Below are positions 23,165-30,421 of a stretch of 64,000 bases of DNA, one piece after another. Below the pieces are notes generated by a model that was not told the DNA's origin, searched no databases, and saw only the letters and a list, made by a program, of their open reading frames with translations. This DNA is from Nonomuraea endophytica. Lineage in GTDB: Bacteria; Actinomycetota; Actinomycetes; Streptosporangiales; Streptosporangiaceae. The stretch's first letter is position 1. Every line of letters starts with the position of its first letter. The position numbers and the translations under genes were made by a program. The stretch lies in contig NZ_JACHIN010000005.1 in NCBI RefSeq assembly GCF_014203235.1, positions 658,632-722,631 of the forward strand, read 5' to 3'.

Positions 23165-23580
23165 GGCAGCAGTCCGAAGGTCTGGGCCAGGGCGTACTCG
23201 TCGGCCAGGAACCAGGCCTCCACCACCTTGCCATCGGCCAGCCGCCAGATGCCGACCTCCAGCACCTCCACCGGCCGCCCGGTCGGCTCCTGGCCGAACA
23301 AGTGGCCGTCGTGGGTGGCGTGGATGGTCCACACCGCCCACACCCGGTCACCCTTGGCGATCATCGCGTGGATCTCGTCGGCCCGGTCGGGCAGGCCCTC
23401 CGGCGTATAGGAGGCGCCGGAGCGCGCGGCCAGGTGGGCCATGCCCCGCCGGTGAATACGGACGCCGGGCGACATGTAGGCTTTCCGGCCCTCCACCGTG
23501 GCGCGGCGCAGGGCGCGGACGACCTCCAGGTTGCGCAACTCCTCCTGGGTGTACGCCTGCGCGGCGGGGTCTGCCAGCAA
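23161..23580 (-). CDS. SnoaL-like (NTF2-fold) protein
   Basis: A 139-residue protein of the SnoaL-like cyclase/NTF2 fold: a helix-rich N-terminus, then WAVWTIHATHDGHLFGQEPTG and VEVLEVGIWRLADGKVVEAWFLAD, the typical last strands. The family includes polyketide cyclases, ester cyclases and small isomerases. No polyketide genes are near, so a catabolic isomerase or hydrolase role is more likely. The start is TTG 23580 with GAGAGGAG 7 bases upstream; no ATG or GTG in frame fits better. It overlaps the Crp-type regulator gene. Confidence 0.8.
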   Translation of the reverse strand: MLADPAAQAYTQEELRNLEVVRALRRATVEGRKAYMSPGVRIHRRGMAHLAARSGASYTPEGLPDRADEIHAMIAKGDRVWAVWTIHATHDGHLFGQEPTGRPVEVLEVGIWRLADGKVVEAWFLADEYALAQTFGLLP

Positions 23581-23619
23581 CGGAGTGCTCCTCTCACAGG
23601 CTCACCTGAATCCAGCGTC

Positions 23620-24576
23620 TCACGGACTGGTCAGGAAATATCCGGACACGTCGATGGGGTTTTCGGCCAGGCCGTATGTCCGCATCGCGTCGGCGATGCG
23701 CTGCACCTGCGGACGCAGCGTGGCGACGTCCGCCGTCTCCAGGTACTTGTTGACGATGACCTTGTTCGCCACCGCCGCCTCGATCGTGGTGAACTTCGGC
23801 AGCGCCGCCTTCACCTCGTCCGGATGGGCGTTGGCGTACGCGGTCGCCTTGAGCAGCGCCCGCTGGAACCCGGCCAGCGCCCTGCCGTTGGCCGCCGCGT
23901 ACTTGTCGGAGACCAGGTAGCCGCCCACCGCGTACCCCTCCAGCTCCCCCGAGGAGGTGTCGAAGACCGACCTGGCCCCGAGCTGGTCGATCATGAGGGT
24001 CCTGAACGGGTCGCTCGTGCAGGTCGCGGCCACCTCTCCCGACTCCAGCACGTTCGCGTGCTCCGGCGGCGCCACCGGCGTGAACGCGATCGTGTCCGCG
24101 GGCAGCCCCTGGGCCTTGAGCGCGGAGCGCACGTTGAGAATGCAGATCGTGCTCGGCGACAGCACGGCCAGCTTCTGCCCCTTCAGGTCGGCCAGGGTCC
24201 GGGCGCGTGAGCCCTTGCCCACGAGCACCTGCTGCGACCCGGTGACCGCGGTGTCGGTCAGGGCGACGAGCTTCACGCCGAGGCCCTTGGAGTACGCGCT
24301 GAGCCCGCTCACCACGTTGGCCCAGGCCATGTCCACCTGGCCGCCGACGACCGCCTCGACGGTGCTGCCCGAGCCGAGGTCCACGTCGGCCTTGACGGTC
24401 AGGCCCTCCGCGGCGAAGAAGCCCTTGTCCATGGCCAGGTGCAGCGGAACGTTGCTGACGTTGGCCGGATTGCTGATGGTGATCGAGATGGGGCCGGCCG
24501 AGGAGGCCGGCGCCGGCCCGCCCCCGCAACCGGCGACGAGCAAGGCTGCCACGCAGATGACGATGGTGCGTTTCAC
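23620..24576 (-). CDS. ABC transporter substrate-binding lipoprotein (SsuA/TauA/NMT1-type)
   Basis: A 318-residue binding protein with a lipoprotein signal (MKRTIVICVAALLVAGC, lipobox LVAGC, Cys17). The NMT1/SsuA-like fold is shown by ITISNPANVSNVPLHLAMDKGFFAAEGLTVKADVDLGSGSTVEAVVGGQVDMAWANV. The family carries sulfonates, nitrate, taurine and pyrimidine- or phthalate-type acids, so the ligand cannot be fixed. It lies 9 bp after the ATPase gene in an operon with two permeases and oxidative enzymes, so it probably delivers the pathway substrate. Confidence 0.9.
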   Translation of the reverse strand: MKRTIVICVAALLVAGCGGGPAPASSAGPISITISNPANVSNVPLHLAMDKGFFAAEGLTVKADVDLGSGSTVEAVVGGQVDMAWANVVSGLSAYSKGLGVKLVALTDTAVTGSQQVLVGKGSRARTLADLKGQKLAVLSPSTICILNVRSALKAQGLPADTIAFTPVAPPEHANVLESGEVAATCTSDPFRTLMIDQLGARSVFDTSSGELEGYAVGGYLVSDKYAAANGRALAGFQRALLKATAYANAHPDEVKAALPKFTTIEAAVANKVIVNKYLETADVATLRPQVQRIADAMRTYGLAENPIDVSGYFLTSP

Positions 24577-24585
24577 GGGCTCTCC

Positions 24586-25344
24586 TCAGGACGCGTCCTT
24601 GATGTGCTGGGCCACGACGCTGCGCTGGCGCACGAACGCCGGCAGCGACTTGGTGACGATCTGATCGCGTACGCGAGGCAGCTCGATGACGAGCTCGGCC
24701 AGCACGCTCCCCGGCGACCTGCGCAGGACGACGAGCCGGTCGGCCAGATAGACCGACTCGTCGATGTCGTGGGTGACGAACAGGATCGTCATCCCGAACT
24801 CCAGATGGACCCGGCGGGTCAGGTCCTCCAGGCCCGAACGGGTCTGGGCGTCGACGGAGGCGAACGGCTCGTCCATCAGCAGCACCTTCGGCCGGTAGGC
24901 CAGCGCGCGGGCGATGGCGACGCGCTGCTGCATGCCGCCGGACAGCTGCCAGGGGTAACGCTCGTGCTTGCCCTCCAGCCCGACCGCGGCCAGCGAGCGT
25001 TCCACCCGCTCCTGGCGCTCGGCCTTCGGCAGCCGCAGCGTCTCCAGCGGGAACTCGACGTTCTGCCCCACCTTCATCCACGGGAACAGCGAGCGCCCGT
25101 AGTCCTGGAAGACCACGGCCAGGCCCTCCGGGACGCCGCTCACCTCCTCGCCGTGCACCCGCACCTCGCCGCGCGTGGCCGGGACGAGCCCGGCCACGCA
25201 CTTGAGCAGCGTCGTCTTGCCGCACCCGGACGGACCGACGATCGACAGCAGCTCGCCCTCCCGCACCTCGAAGGAGAGATTGTGCAGCGCCGGGTTCCCC
25301 TCCCCGTAGCTTTTGGACAGGTTGCTCACCTGGAGTGCGGTCAT
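24586..25344 (-). CDS. ABC transporter ATP-binding protein (SsuB/TauB-type)
   Basis: A 252-residue ATPase. Walker A is GPSGCGKTT at ~39, the signature LSGGMQQRVAIARAL at ~140, Walker B VLLMDEPFASVD at ~162, and the switch His in ILFVTHDIDES. It has the compact size of the SsuB/TauB group. The start is ATG 25344, overlapping the permease stop (ATGA, 25341-25344), with AAGGAG upstream. It energises uptake with the two permeases encoded just before it. Confidence 0.95.
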   Translation of the reverse strand: MTALQVSNLSKSYGEGNPALHNLSFEVREGELLSIVGPSGCGKTTLLKCVAGLVPATRGEVRVHGEEVSGVPEGLAVVFQDYGRSLFPWMKVGQNVEFPLETLRLPKAERQERVERSLAAVGLEGKHERYPWQLSGGMQQRVAIARALAYRPKVLLMDEPFASVDAQTRSGLEDLTRRVHLEFGMTILFVTHDIDESVYLADRLVVLRRSPGSVLAELVIELPRVRDQIVTKSLPAFVRQRSVVAQHIKDAS

Positions 25345-26141
25345 GAGGGGCGACTCCTTAGAACGCGCCGCTCGGCGGCGAGGAAGAGCACGTTGAGCAG
25401 GTATCCGAGCAGGCCGAGCAGGACGATCGCCGCCCAGACGTCGAGGATCTCGAAGGTGCGCTGGGCGGTGATGAGGAAGTGGCCGAGCCCGTGGTCGGCC
25501 AGCAGCCACTCCGACAGCACCATGAGGATGAGCGAGAGCGACAACGTCACCCGCATGCCCGCGAAGATCTTCGGCAGCGCGGCCGGGATCACCACCCGCA
25601 GGAGCTGGGTGCGGGGCGGGATGTGGAAGGCGCGGGCGGTCTCCAGGTACATGGGGTCCACCGACCGCACCCCCTGCATGGTGTTGAGCAGCACCGGCCA
25701 CACACAGCCGAAGGTGATCAGCCCGATCCGCATGAGGTCGCCGGAGCCGAAGACCAGCAGGAACACCGGGACGATCGCCGGCTTGGGCAGCGAACGCAGG
25801 AAGTTGACCGGCGGATCGACGTATCCGGCCGCGGCCTTCCACAGCCCGGCGGCCAGCCCGACGACCACCCCGAGCGCGGCCCCGGCCAGCCAGCCGGTCA
25901 GCGCCCTGAGCACGCTGGGCCCGGCGTCCTGCCAGAACCGCTCGGTCAGCAGCGGCTCGCTGAACCACAGCTCGGCCACCCGCCCGGCGATCCGCCCCGG
26001 CGGCGGGAAGAACGGCGAACCGGCGGCCAGCGCGGCCCACTGCCAGAGCAGCACGGCCAGCACCACGGGCCCGAGCCGGGCGAGCAACCCCTGGGCCAGC
26101 CCGCCCGCCCTCCTGCCGGCCGGGGCGTGCGCGGCGCTCAC
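25341..26141 (-). CDS. ABC transporter permease 2 (SsuC/TauC-type)
   Basis: A 266-residue BPD_transp_1 permease with about six membrane helices. The EAA-type loop is VDPMYLETARAFHIPPRTQLLRVVIPAALP around residue 170, characteristic of SsuC/TauC. The start is GTG 26141, overlapping the previous permease stop (GTGA, 26138-26141). Two different permeases in one operon imply a heterodimeric channel. Confidence 0.92.
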   Translation of the reverse strand: MSAAHAPAGRRAGGLAQGLLARLGPVVLAVLLWQWAALAAGSPFFPPPGRIAGRVAELWFSEPLLTERFWQDAGPSVLRALTGWLAGAALGVVVGLAAGLWKAAAGYVDPPVNFLRSLPKPAIVPVFLLVFGSGDLMRIGLITFGCVWPVLLNTMQGVRSVDPMYLETARAFHIPPRTQLLRVVIPAALPKIFAGMRVTLSLSLILMVLSEWLLADHGLGHFLITAQRTFEILDVWAAIVLLGLLGYLLNVLFLAAERRVLRSRPS

Positions 26142-26983
26142 GAAGGCCCCTTTCCGTCCCAGACCACCAGGCGGTTCGTCAGCGCGACGGTGATCCCGTT
26201 CATCAGGTAGCCGAGCACCCCGGCGAGCGTCACCGCGGCGAACACGGTGTCGGCGTGGAACCCGGCATAGCTGGCGCGCAGGATGAAGTAGCCGACCCCG
26301 TCCCGCGTGCCCACCGCGATCTCGGCGGCGATGCCCACGGTCAGCCCGGTGGCCAGCGCCAGCCGCAGCCCGGTGAGCACGAGCGGCAGCGCGCTCGGCA
26401 GCACCACCCGCCACCAGGTACGGTGCACCGGCACCCGGAAGGCGCGGGCGGTCTCCATCGCGACCGGATCCACGCCGCGCACGCCGTAGACGGTGTTGAA
26501 CAACAGCGGCCACACCGCCACGAACGCCACGATCGTCACCTTCATCGACACCCCCTGGCCCATCACCAGGACCAGCAGCGGGATGATCGCGATTCCCGGC
26601 ACCGAACGCAGCGAGTCGATGATCGGCGTCAGCCCCAGCGCGGCCAGCCGGTAGGAGCCGATGAGCACGCCGAGCGGCACCGCGATCGCCGCCGCCAGCG
26701 CCACGCCGCCGAGCACCGCCACGAGCGTGGCCCACACCTCCACCAGGAACGCCGGATCCACCAGCAGCCGCAGCGCCTCGCCCAGGATCACCCCGGCGGG
26801 CGGCAGCAGCCTCGGATCGACCAGTTCCAGCCGGGCGAACACCTCGAAGGCCAGGGTCAGCAGCGCGGCGCCGGCCGTACCCCTGAGAAAGGCGGCCAGC
26901 GCGCCGCGCGGGGAGGTGCGGCGGCGCACGCCGGGGCGGCGCGGCTCGGCGCGCACGCCCGTGGTGGTGACGGGCGCGTTCAC
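26138..26983 (-). CDS. ABC transporter permease 1 (SsuC/TauC-type)
   Basis: A 281-residue permease homologous to the next gene, with the loop VDPVAMETARAFRVPVHRTWWRVVLPSALP near residue 185. The N-terminal ~40 residues are Arg/Pro-rich and cytoplasmic. The start is GTG 26983, overlapping the DoxX stop (GTGA, 26980-26983). It probably pairs with permease 2. Confidence 0.92.
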   Translation of the reverse strand: MNAPVTTTGVRAEPRRPGVRRRTSPRGALAAFLRGTAGAALLTLAFEVFARLELVDPRLLPPAGVILGEALRLLVDPAFLVEVWATLVAVLGGVALAAAIAVPLGVLIGSYRLAALGLTPIIDSLRSVPGIAIIPLLVLVMGQGVSMKVTIVAFVAVWPLLFNTVYGVRGVDPVAMETARAFRVPVHRTWWRVVLPSALPLVLTGLRLALATGLTVGIAAEIAVGTRDGVGYFILRASYAGFHADTVFAAVTLAGVLGYLMNGITVALTNRLVVWDGKGPS

Positions 26984-27489
26984 GGCGCCCCCGCCGGTCC
27001 AGCGGAGACCTTCCTGGTACGGCTGGCCGAGACGACCACCCCCGCCAGCAGTCCGGCGCCCACGAGCGCCGCGCCCCAGGTGGCGCCGGCCAGCGAGAGC
27101 CCCAGCAGCGCGTCCACGGCCAGCGCGCCCGGCCCGGTGAAGGCGAGGCAGCAGGTGGCCGCGAGCAGCACCAGCTCGTACTCGAAGCCGTTGCGGCGGC
27201 GCGAGAGCCCGTTCGGCAGGTGCAGGATGACGATGTTGGCGAACGTGCCGGCCAGCATCAGCACCGCGAGCGGCGTCAGCGCCCCGGCGGCCAGCAGCAG
27301 CCCGCCGGCGGTCTCGGCCAGACCGGCCACCGCCGCCATCAGCAGCGGCGGCCGGTAGCCCATGCGGCCGAAGAACGCGGCGGCGCCCTTCAGCCCGTCG
27401 GCGCCCCACCAGCCGAACAGCTTCTCCGTGCCGTGGTAGGCCATGACCAGGCCGACCGCGAGGCGGAGGATCAGCAACCCGATGTCCAT
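26980..27489 (-). CDS. DoxX-family membrane protein
   Basis: A 169-residue integral membrane protein with four predicted helices. It opens with the DoxX signature LLILRLAVGLVMAYHGTEKLFGWWG, and GLAETAGGLLLAAG and NGFEYELVLLAATCCLAF follow. DoxX proteins are linked to quinone or thiosulfate redox and to oxidative stress protection, but most are uncharacterised. An extra C-terminal helix (GATWGAALVGAGLLAGVVV) is present. The start was taken at ATG 27489, 7 bases after GGAG; a GTG at 27492 is adjacent. It sits between the flavin monooxygenase-like gene and the importer. Confidence 0.88.
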   Translation of the reverse strand: MDIGLLILRLAVGLVMAYHGTEKLFGWWGADGLKGAAAFFGRMGYRPPLLMAAVAGLAETAGGLLLAAGALTPLAVLMLAGTFANIVILHLPNGLSRRRNGFEYELVLLAATCCLAFTGPGALAVDALLGLSLAGATWGAALVGAGLLAGVVVSASRTRKVSAGPAGAP

Positions 27490-27502
27490 CACCGTGCTCC
27501 GT

Positions 27503-28561
27503 TCAGCTGAAGGCGGGAAGTACCTGGTCGAGGAACAGGCGCAGCGACCGGTCGGAGACCTCGGGGGGCATGAACCCGTAGTTGAACAGCAGCGCCATGT
27601 GCCGGACCCCGGCCGCCTCGTACTCCCTGATCTGCTCGGACACCGACCCGGGGTGGCCGATGAGCATGGCGTGGTCGACGAACTCGTCGGGGTTTTGCGG
27701 CGAGACGCCGACGACGCTCTTGAGATGGGCGGCGTCGCGCACGTCCTTGACCATGCCGAAGCTGCGCCGCTGGTGCTCGGCCATGAGCACGAGCCGCTCG
27801 CGGATCTCCCGGTCGGCCTGCTCGTCGGTGTCGGCCACGTAGACCTGCTTCTGGACCATGCTCCAGTCGAGCCGGTCCTGGACGTCCTCCTCGCCGAGGC
27901 CGCCGTCGCGCAGCGCCTGCTCGTAGACGCGCCAGCGGGCGGTCAGCGGCTGTGGTTTCTCCCGGGCGGTGAACAGGTACCAGCCCTTGCGGCCGGTCCA
28001 TTCTGCGCCGGAGTCGCTCTGGGTGGCGCGGGCGAAGGCGGGGGCGGCGCGGTGATGGGCGGCGGGCATGATGCGGGTGTGCAGGGTGCCGCGCTCGAAC
28101 GCGGTCTCCCACTCCAGGGGCGGATCGTCGGGCCGCTTGGCCAGGGCGGCTTCGAGGATCTCCAGGTTGTGCATCATCTGGGCGTGGCGCTGGGAGGGGT
28201 CGCGGCCCATGCCGGCGTACTCCAGCGGCGAGCCGCCGGCGGCGAACCCCACGATCAGCTCGCCGCCGGTGAGGATGTCCAGCAGGTTGCAGCGCTCGGC
28301 CAGCCGCATCGGGTTGTGCAGCGGCGGCACCGCCACGGCCAGCGAGAACCTGGTGCCGGTGGGCGCGAGGGCGGCCAGGTGGGCGGCGTACATGAAGTTG
28401 TCGCCGTAGGTGTTGTAGCCGGAGAAGTGGTGCTCGGTGAGCACGATGCCCTGGACGCCGGCCCGGGTGGCCTCAAGTGCCTGGCGGGTGAGGGTCTCGA
28501 TGATGCCGACGTCCTCGTGCGGGCCGCGGGTCTGGGCGTTCAGGTAGATGGAGAAGCGCAT
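27503..28561 (-). CDS. Luciferase-like flavin-dependent monooxygenase
   Basis: A 352-residue LLM-class protein close to the bacterial luciferase alpha-subunit type: MRFSIYLNAQTRGPHEDVGIIETLTRQALEA, VLTEHHFSGYN near 42, AVPPLHNPMRLAERCNLLDILTGGELIVGFAAGGSPLEYAGMGRD near 80-120. The EHHF motif and the flavin reductase encoded 14 bp upstream argue for a two-component FMNH2-dependent monooxygenase. The start is ATG 28561 with AAGGAGGA 7 bases before. It probably makes the oxygenative first attack on the imported substrate; the bond attacked is unknown. Confidence 0.9.
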   Translation of the reverse strand: MRFSIYLNAQTRGPHEDVGIIETLTRQALEATRAGVQGIVLTEHHFSGYNTYGDNFMYAAHLAALAPTGTRFSLAVAVPPLHNPMRLAERCNLLDILTGGELIVGFAAGGSPLEYAGMGRDPSQRHAQMMHNLEILEAALAKRPDDPPLEWETAFERGTLHTRIMPAAHHRAAPAFARATQSDSGAEWTGRKGWYLFTAREKPQPLTARWRVYEQALRDGGLGEEDVQDRLDWSMVQKQVYVADTDEQADREIRERLVLMAEHQRRSFGMVKDVRDAAHLKSVVGVSPQNPDEFVDHAMLIGHPGSVSEQIREYEAAGVRHMALLFNYGFMPPEVSDRSLRLFLDQVLPAFS

Positions 28562-28575
28562 CCGGGGTTCCTCCT

Positions 28576-29088
28576 TCATGCTCGCTGGGCCGGGAATCCG
28601 GCGTAGCGGCGGCGGTGGTAGAGCAGCGGGGCGGCCTCCCGCTCGCGGGCGCCCTCGACGACGAGGCCGATGACGATGAGGTGATCTCCGCCGCTGACGG
28701 TCTCCAGCACCTCGCAGATCGCGTGGGCGACGGTGCCCTGCGTGAGCACCGGCACGCCGTGGCGCCCCGGCCGCCAGGCGATGCCGTCGAACTTGCCGTC
28801 CCCGCCGCCGGCGAAGCGCTCCGACAACGAGGCCGAGCCGGCGTCCAGGACGTTCACGCAGAAGGCGCCGGAGCTTTCGATCGCCGTCAGCGTGCGCGAG
28901 CCGCGGCCGATGCACACGAGCATCAGCGGCGGATCGGCCGACAGCGCGCACACCGCCCCCGACGTCAGGCCCGCCGGGCGACCGGTTCCGGCCAGGCTCG
29001 TCACCACCGTGACCCCGGTCGGCAGCGAGCCCGCCAGGGTCTTGAACAGCTGCGCGGGCACCGCCGCGGCGTCGTCGGTGAGGCTCAT
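28576..29088 (-). CDS. Flavin reductase (RutF/HpaC-like)
   Basis: A 170-residue flavin-reductase-like split beta-barrel: LAGSLPTGVTVVTS, GLTSGAVCALSADPPLMLVCIGRGSRTLTAI and FCVNVLDAGSASLSERFAG are the standard motifs. It supplies reduced FMN/FAD, presumably to the LLM monooxygenase encoded 14 bp downstream. The start was set at ATG 29088 (AGGATG upstream); an in-frame ATG at 29140 would add 17 residues without family homology. The 65-bp gap to the E2 gene is the longest near the operon start. Confidence 0.92.
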   Translation of the reverse strand: MSLTDDAAAVPAQLFKTLAGSLPTGVTVVTSLAGTGRPAGLTSGAVCALSADPPLMLVCIGRGSRTLTAIESSGAFCVNVLDAGSASLSERFAGGGDGKFDGIAWRPGRHGVPVLTQGTVAHAICEVLETVSGGDHLIVIGLVVEGAREREAAPLLYHRRRYAGFPAQRA

Positions 29089-29153
29089 GCGGCCATCCTG
29101 CGTGACCTGCGCCAACGCGGGCCAGCGGATGTGGAACATGCAACAACCGCTGG

Positions 29154-30416
29154 TCAGGCCAGGATCGCGAGCGGATTCTCCAGCAGCGACAGGAAGACGC
29201 GCAGCCACTCGGCGGCCACCACGCCGTCCACCGGACGGTGGTCCACCGACAGCGTCACCGACAGGACCGTGGCCGCCACGACCGCGCCGTCCTGGACCAC
29301 CGGCGCCTGCCTGGCCGCGCCGACGGCCAGGATCGCGGCCTGCGGCGGGTTGACGATCGCGGCGAACTCCTCCGTGCCGTGCATGCCCAGGTTCGTGACC
29401 GTGAGCGTGCCGCCCTCCAGCTCGTCCTGGCGCAGGCGGCCGGTGCGGGCGCGCTCGCCGTACTCGCGCAGGGTGGTGGCGACCAGGGAGACGGGCGCGC
29501 GCTCGACGGCGCGCAGGACGGGCGTGAGCAGGCCGCCCGGGGTGGCGACGGCCACCGCGATGTCGACCTGGGTGTGGGCGCGGACGGCGGTGTCGGTCCA
29601 GGTGACGTTCATCGCGGGGACCCGGACGTGGGCGTGCGCGGCGGCCTTGACGATCAGGTCGTTGACCGAGACGCGCGGGCCGCCGCCCTGGTTGAGCTGG
29701 GCGCGCATCGCCAGCAGGGCGTCGGCTCTGGCGGTGCCGCGCACGTAGAAGTGGGGGGCGGTGCGTTTGCTCTCGGTGAGCCTGGCGGCGATGGCCCGGC
29801 GCATCGGCGTGTGCGGGACCTCGGTGTAGCCGGGCGTCGGTGTGACCTCGGTGTAGCCGGGCGTCTGTGTGACCTTCACCGAGGCGGCGACGACCGCTTC
29901 CACGTCCCTGCGGACGACGCGGCCATTGGGCCCGGAGCCGGGGATGTCCTCCACCCGCAGCCCCGCCTCCTTGGCCAGGCGTCTGGCCAGCGGGCTGGTG
30001 AAGACCCGCTCTCTGGTACGGCCCGCGCCCGCCGGACCGGTGACGGGCGGCTCACTGGCGGCAGGCGGGTCATCAGGAAGGGCACGAACCGGCACGTCAG
30101 GGACCTTCGGGCTTTTGAGGGCCTCCCGGATGTTCTGGGCTTCTGGGATGTCCGGGACCGGCGTGTCGGGGGGCTCGCCGGGGGTGCCCAGGACCGCTAT
30201 CGGCGCTCCCACCTCCACCGTGGCCCCGTCCTCGACCAGCGTGCGCAGCAGGACCCCCGCCTCCTCGGCCTCCACCTCCACCACCGCCTTGTCCGTCTCG
30301 ACGGTGGCGATCACCTCCCCCTTCCCGAACGGGGCGCCGGCCGCGACCGACCACCCCTGCAGGATCGCCTGGATCGCGCCCGCCGCCACCTCGGGCATGC
30401 GCAGGACTCTGGCCAT
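29154..30416 (-). CDS. 2-oxo acid dehydrogenase E2 (dihydrolipoamide acyltransferase)
   Basis: A 420-residue E2 subunit. One lipoyl domain covers ~1-77, with the lipoylated K43 in ETDKAVVEV. A Pro-rich linker and the peripheral subunit-binding domain follow at ~138-175 (SPLARRLAKEAGLRVEDIPGSGPNGRV). The catalytic domain runs from ~210 to 420 and ends with LSVDHRPVDG, containing the active-site His and Asp. The linker between binding and catalytic domains has a duplicated 9-residue block (TPGYTEV twice). The family moves acyl groups from E1 to CoA. It is coupled to the fused E1 gene by a 5-bp gap. No E3 gene lies in the window, so a housekeeping lipoamide dehydrogenase must be used. Confidence 0.93.
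   Translation of the reverse strand: MARVLRMPEVAAGAIQAILQGWSVAAGAPFGKGEVIATVETDKAVVEVEAEEAGVLLRTLVEDGATVEVGAPIAVLGTPGEPPDTPVPDIPEAQNIREALKSPKVPDVPVRALPDDPPAASEPPVTGPAGAGRTRERVFTSPLARRLAKEAGLRVEDIPGSGPNGRVVRRDVEAVVAASVKVTQTPGYTEVTPTPGYTEVPHTPMRRAIAARLTESKRTAPHFYVRGTARADALLAMRAQLNQGGGPRVSVNDLIVKAAAHAHVRVPAMNVTWTDTAVRAHTQVDIAVAVATPGGLLTPVLRAVERAPVSLVATTLREYGERARTGRLRQDELEGGTLTVTNLGMHGTEEFAAIVNPPQAAILAVGAARQAPVVQDGAVVAATVLSVTLSVDHRPVDGVVAAEWLRVFLSLLENPLAILA
29817..29870. repeat. 27-bp tandem duplication in the E2 linker
   Basis: Two adjacent 27-bp units (29817-29843 and 29844-29870), differing at one position, code two TPGYTEV blocks in the flexible linker of E2. This is the smallest example of the in-frame expansions in this window. 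Confidence 0.9.
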
Positions 30417-30421
30417 GGCTG

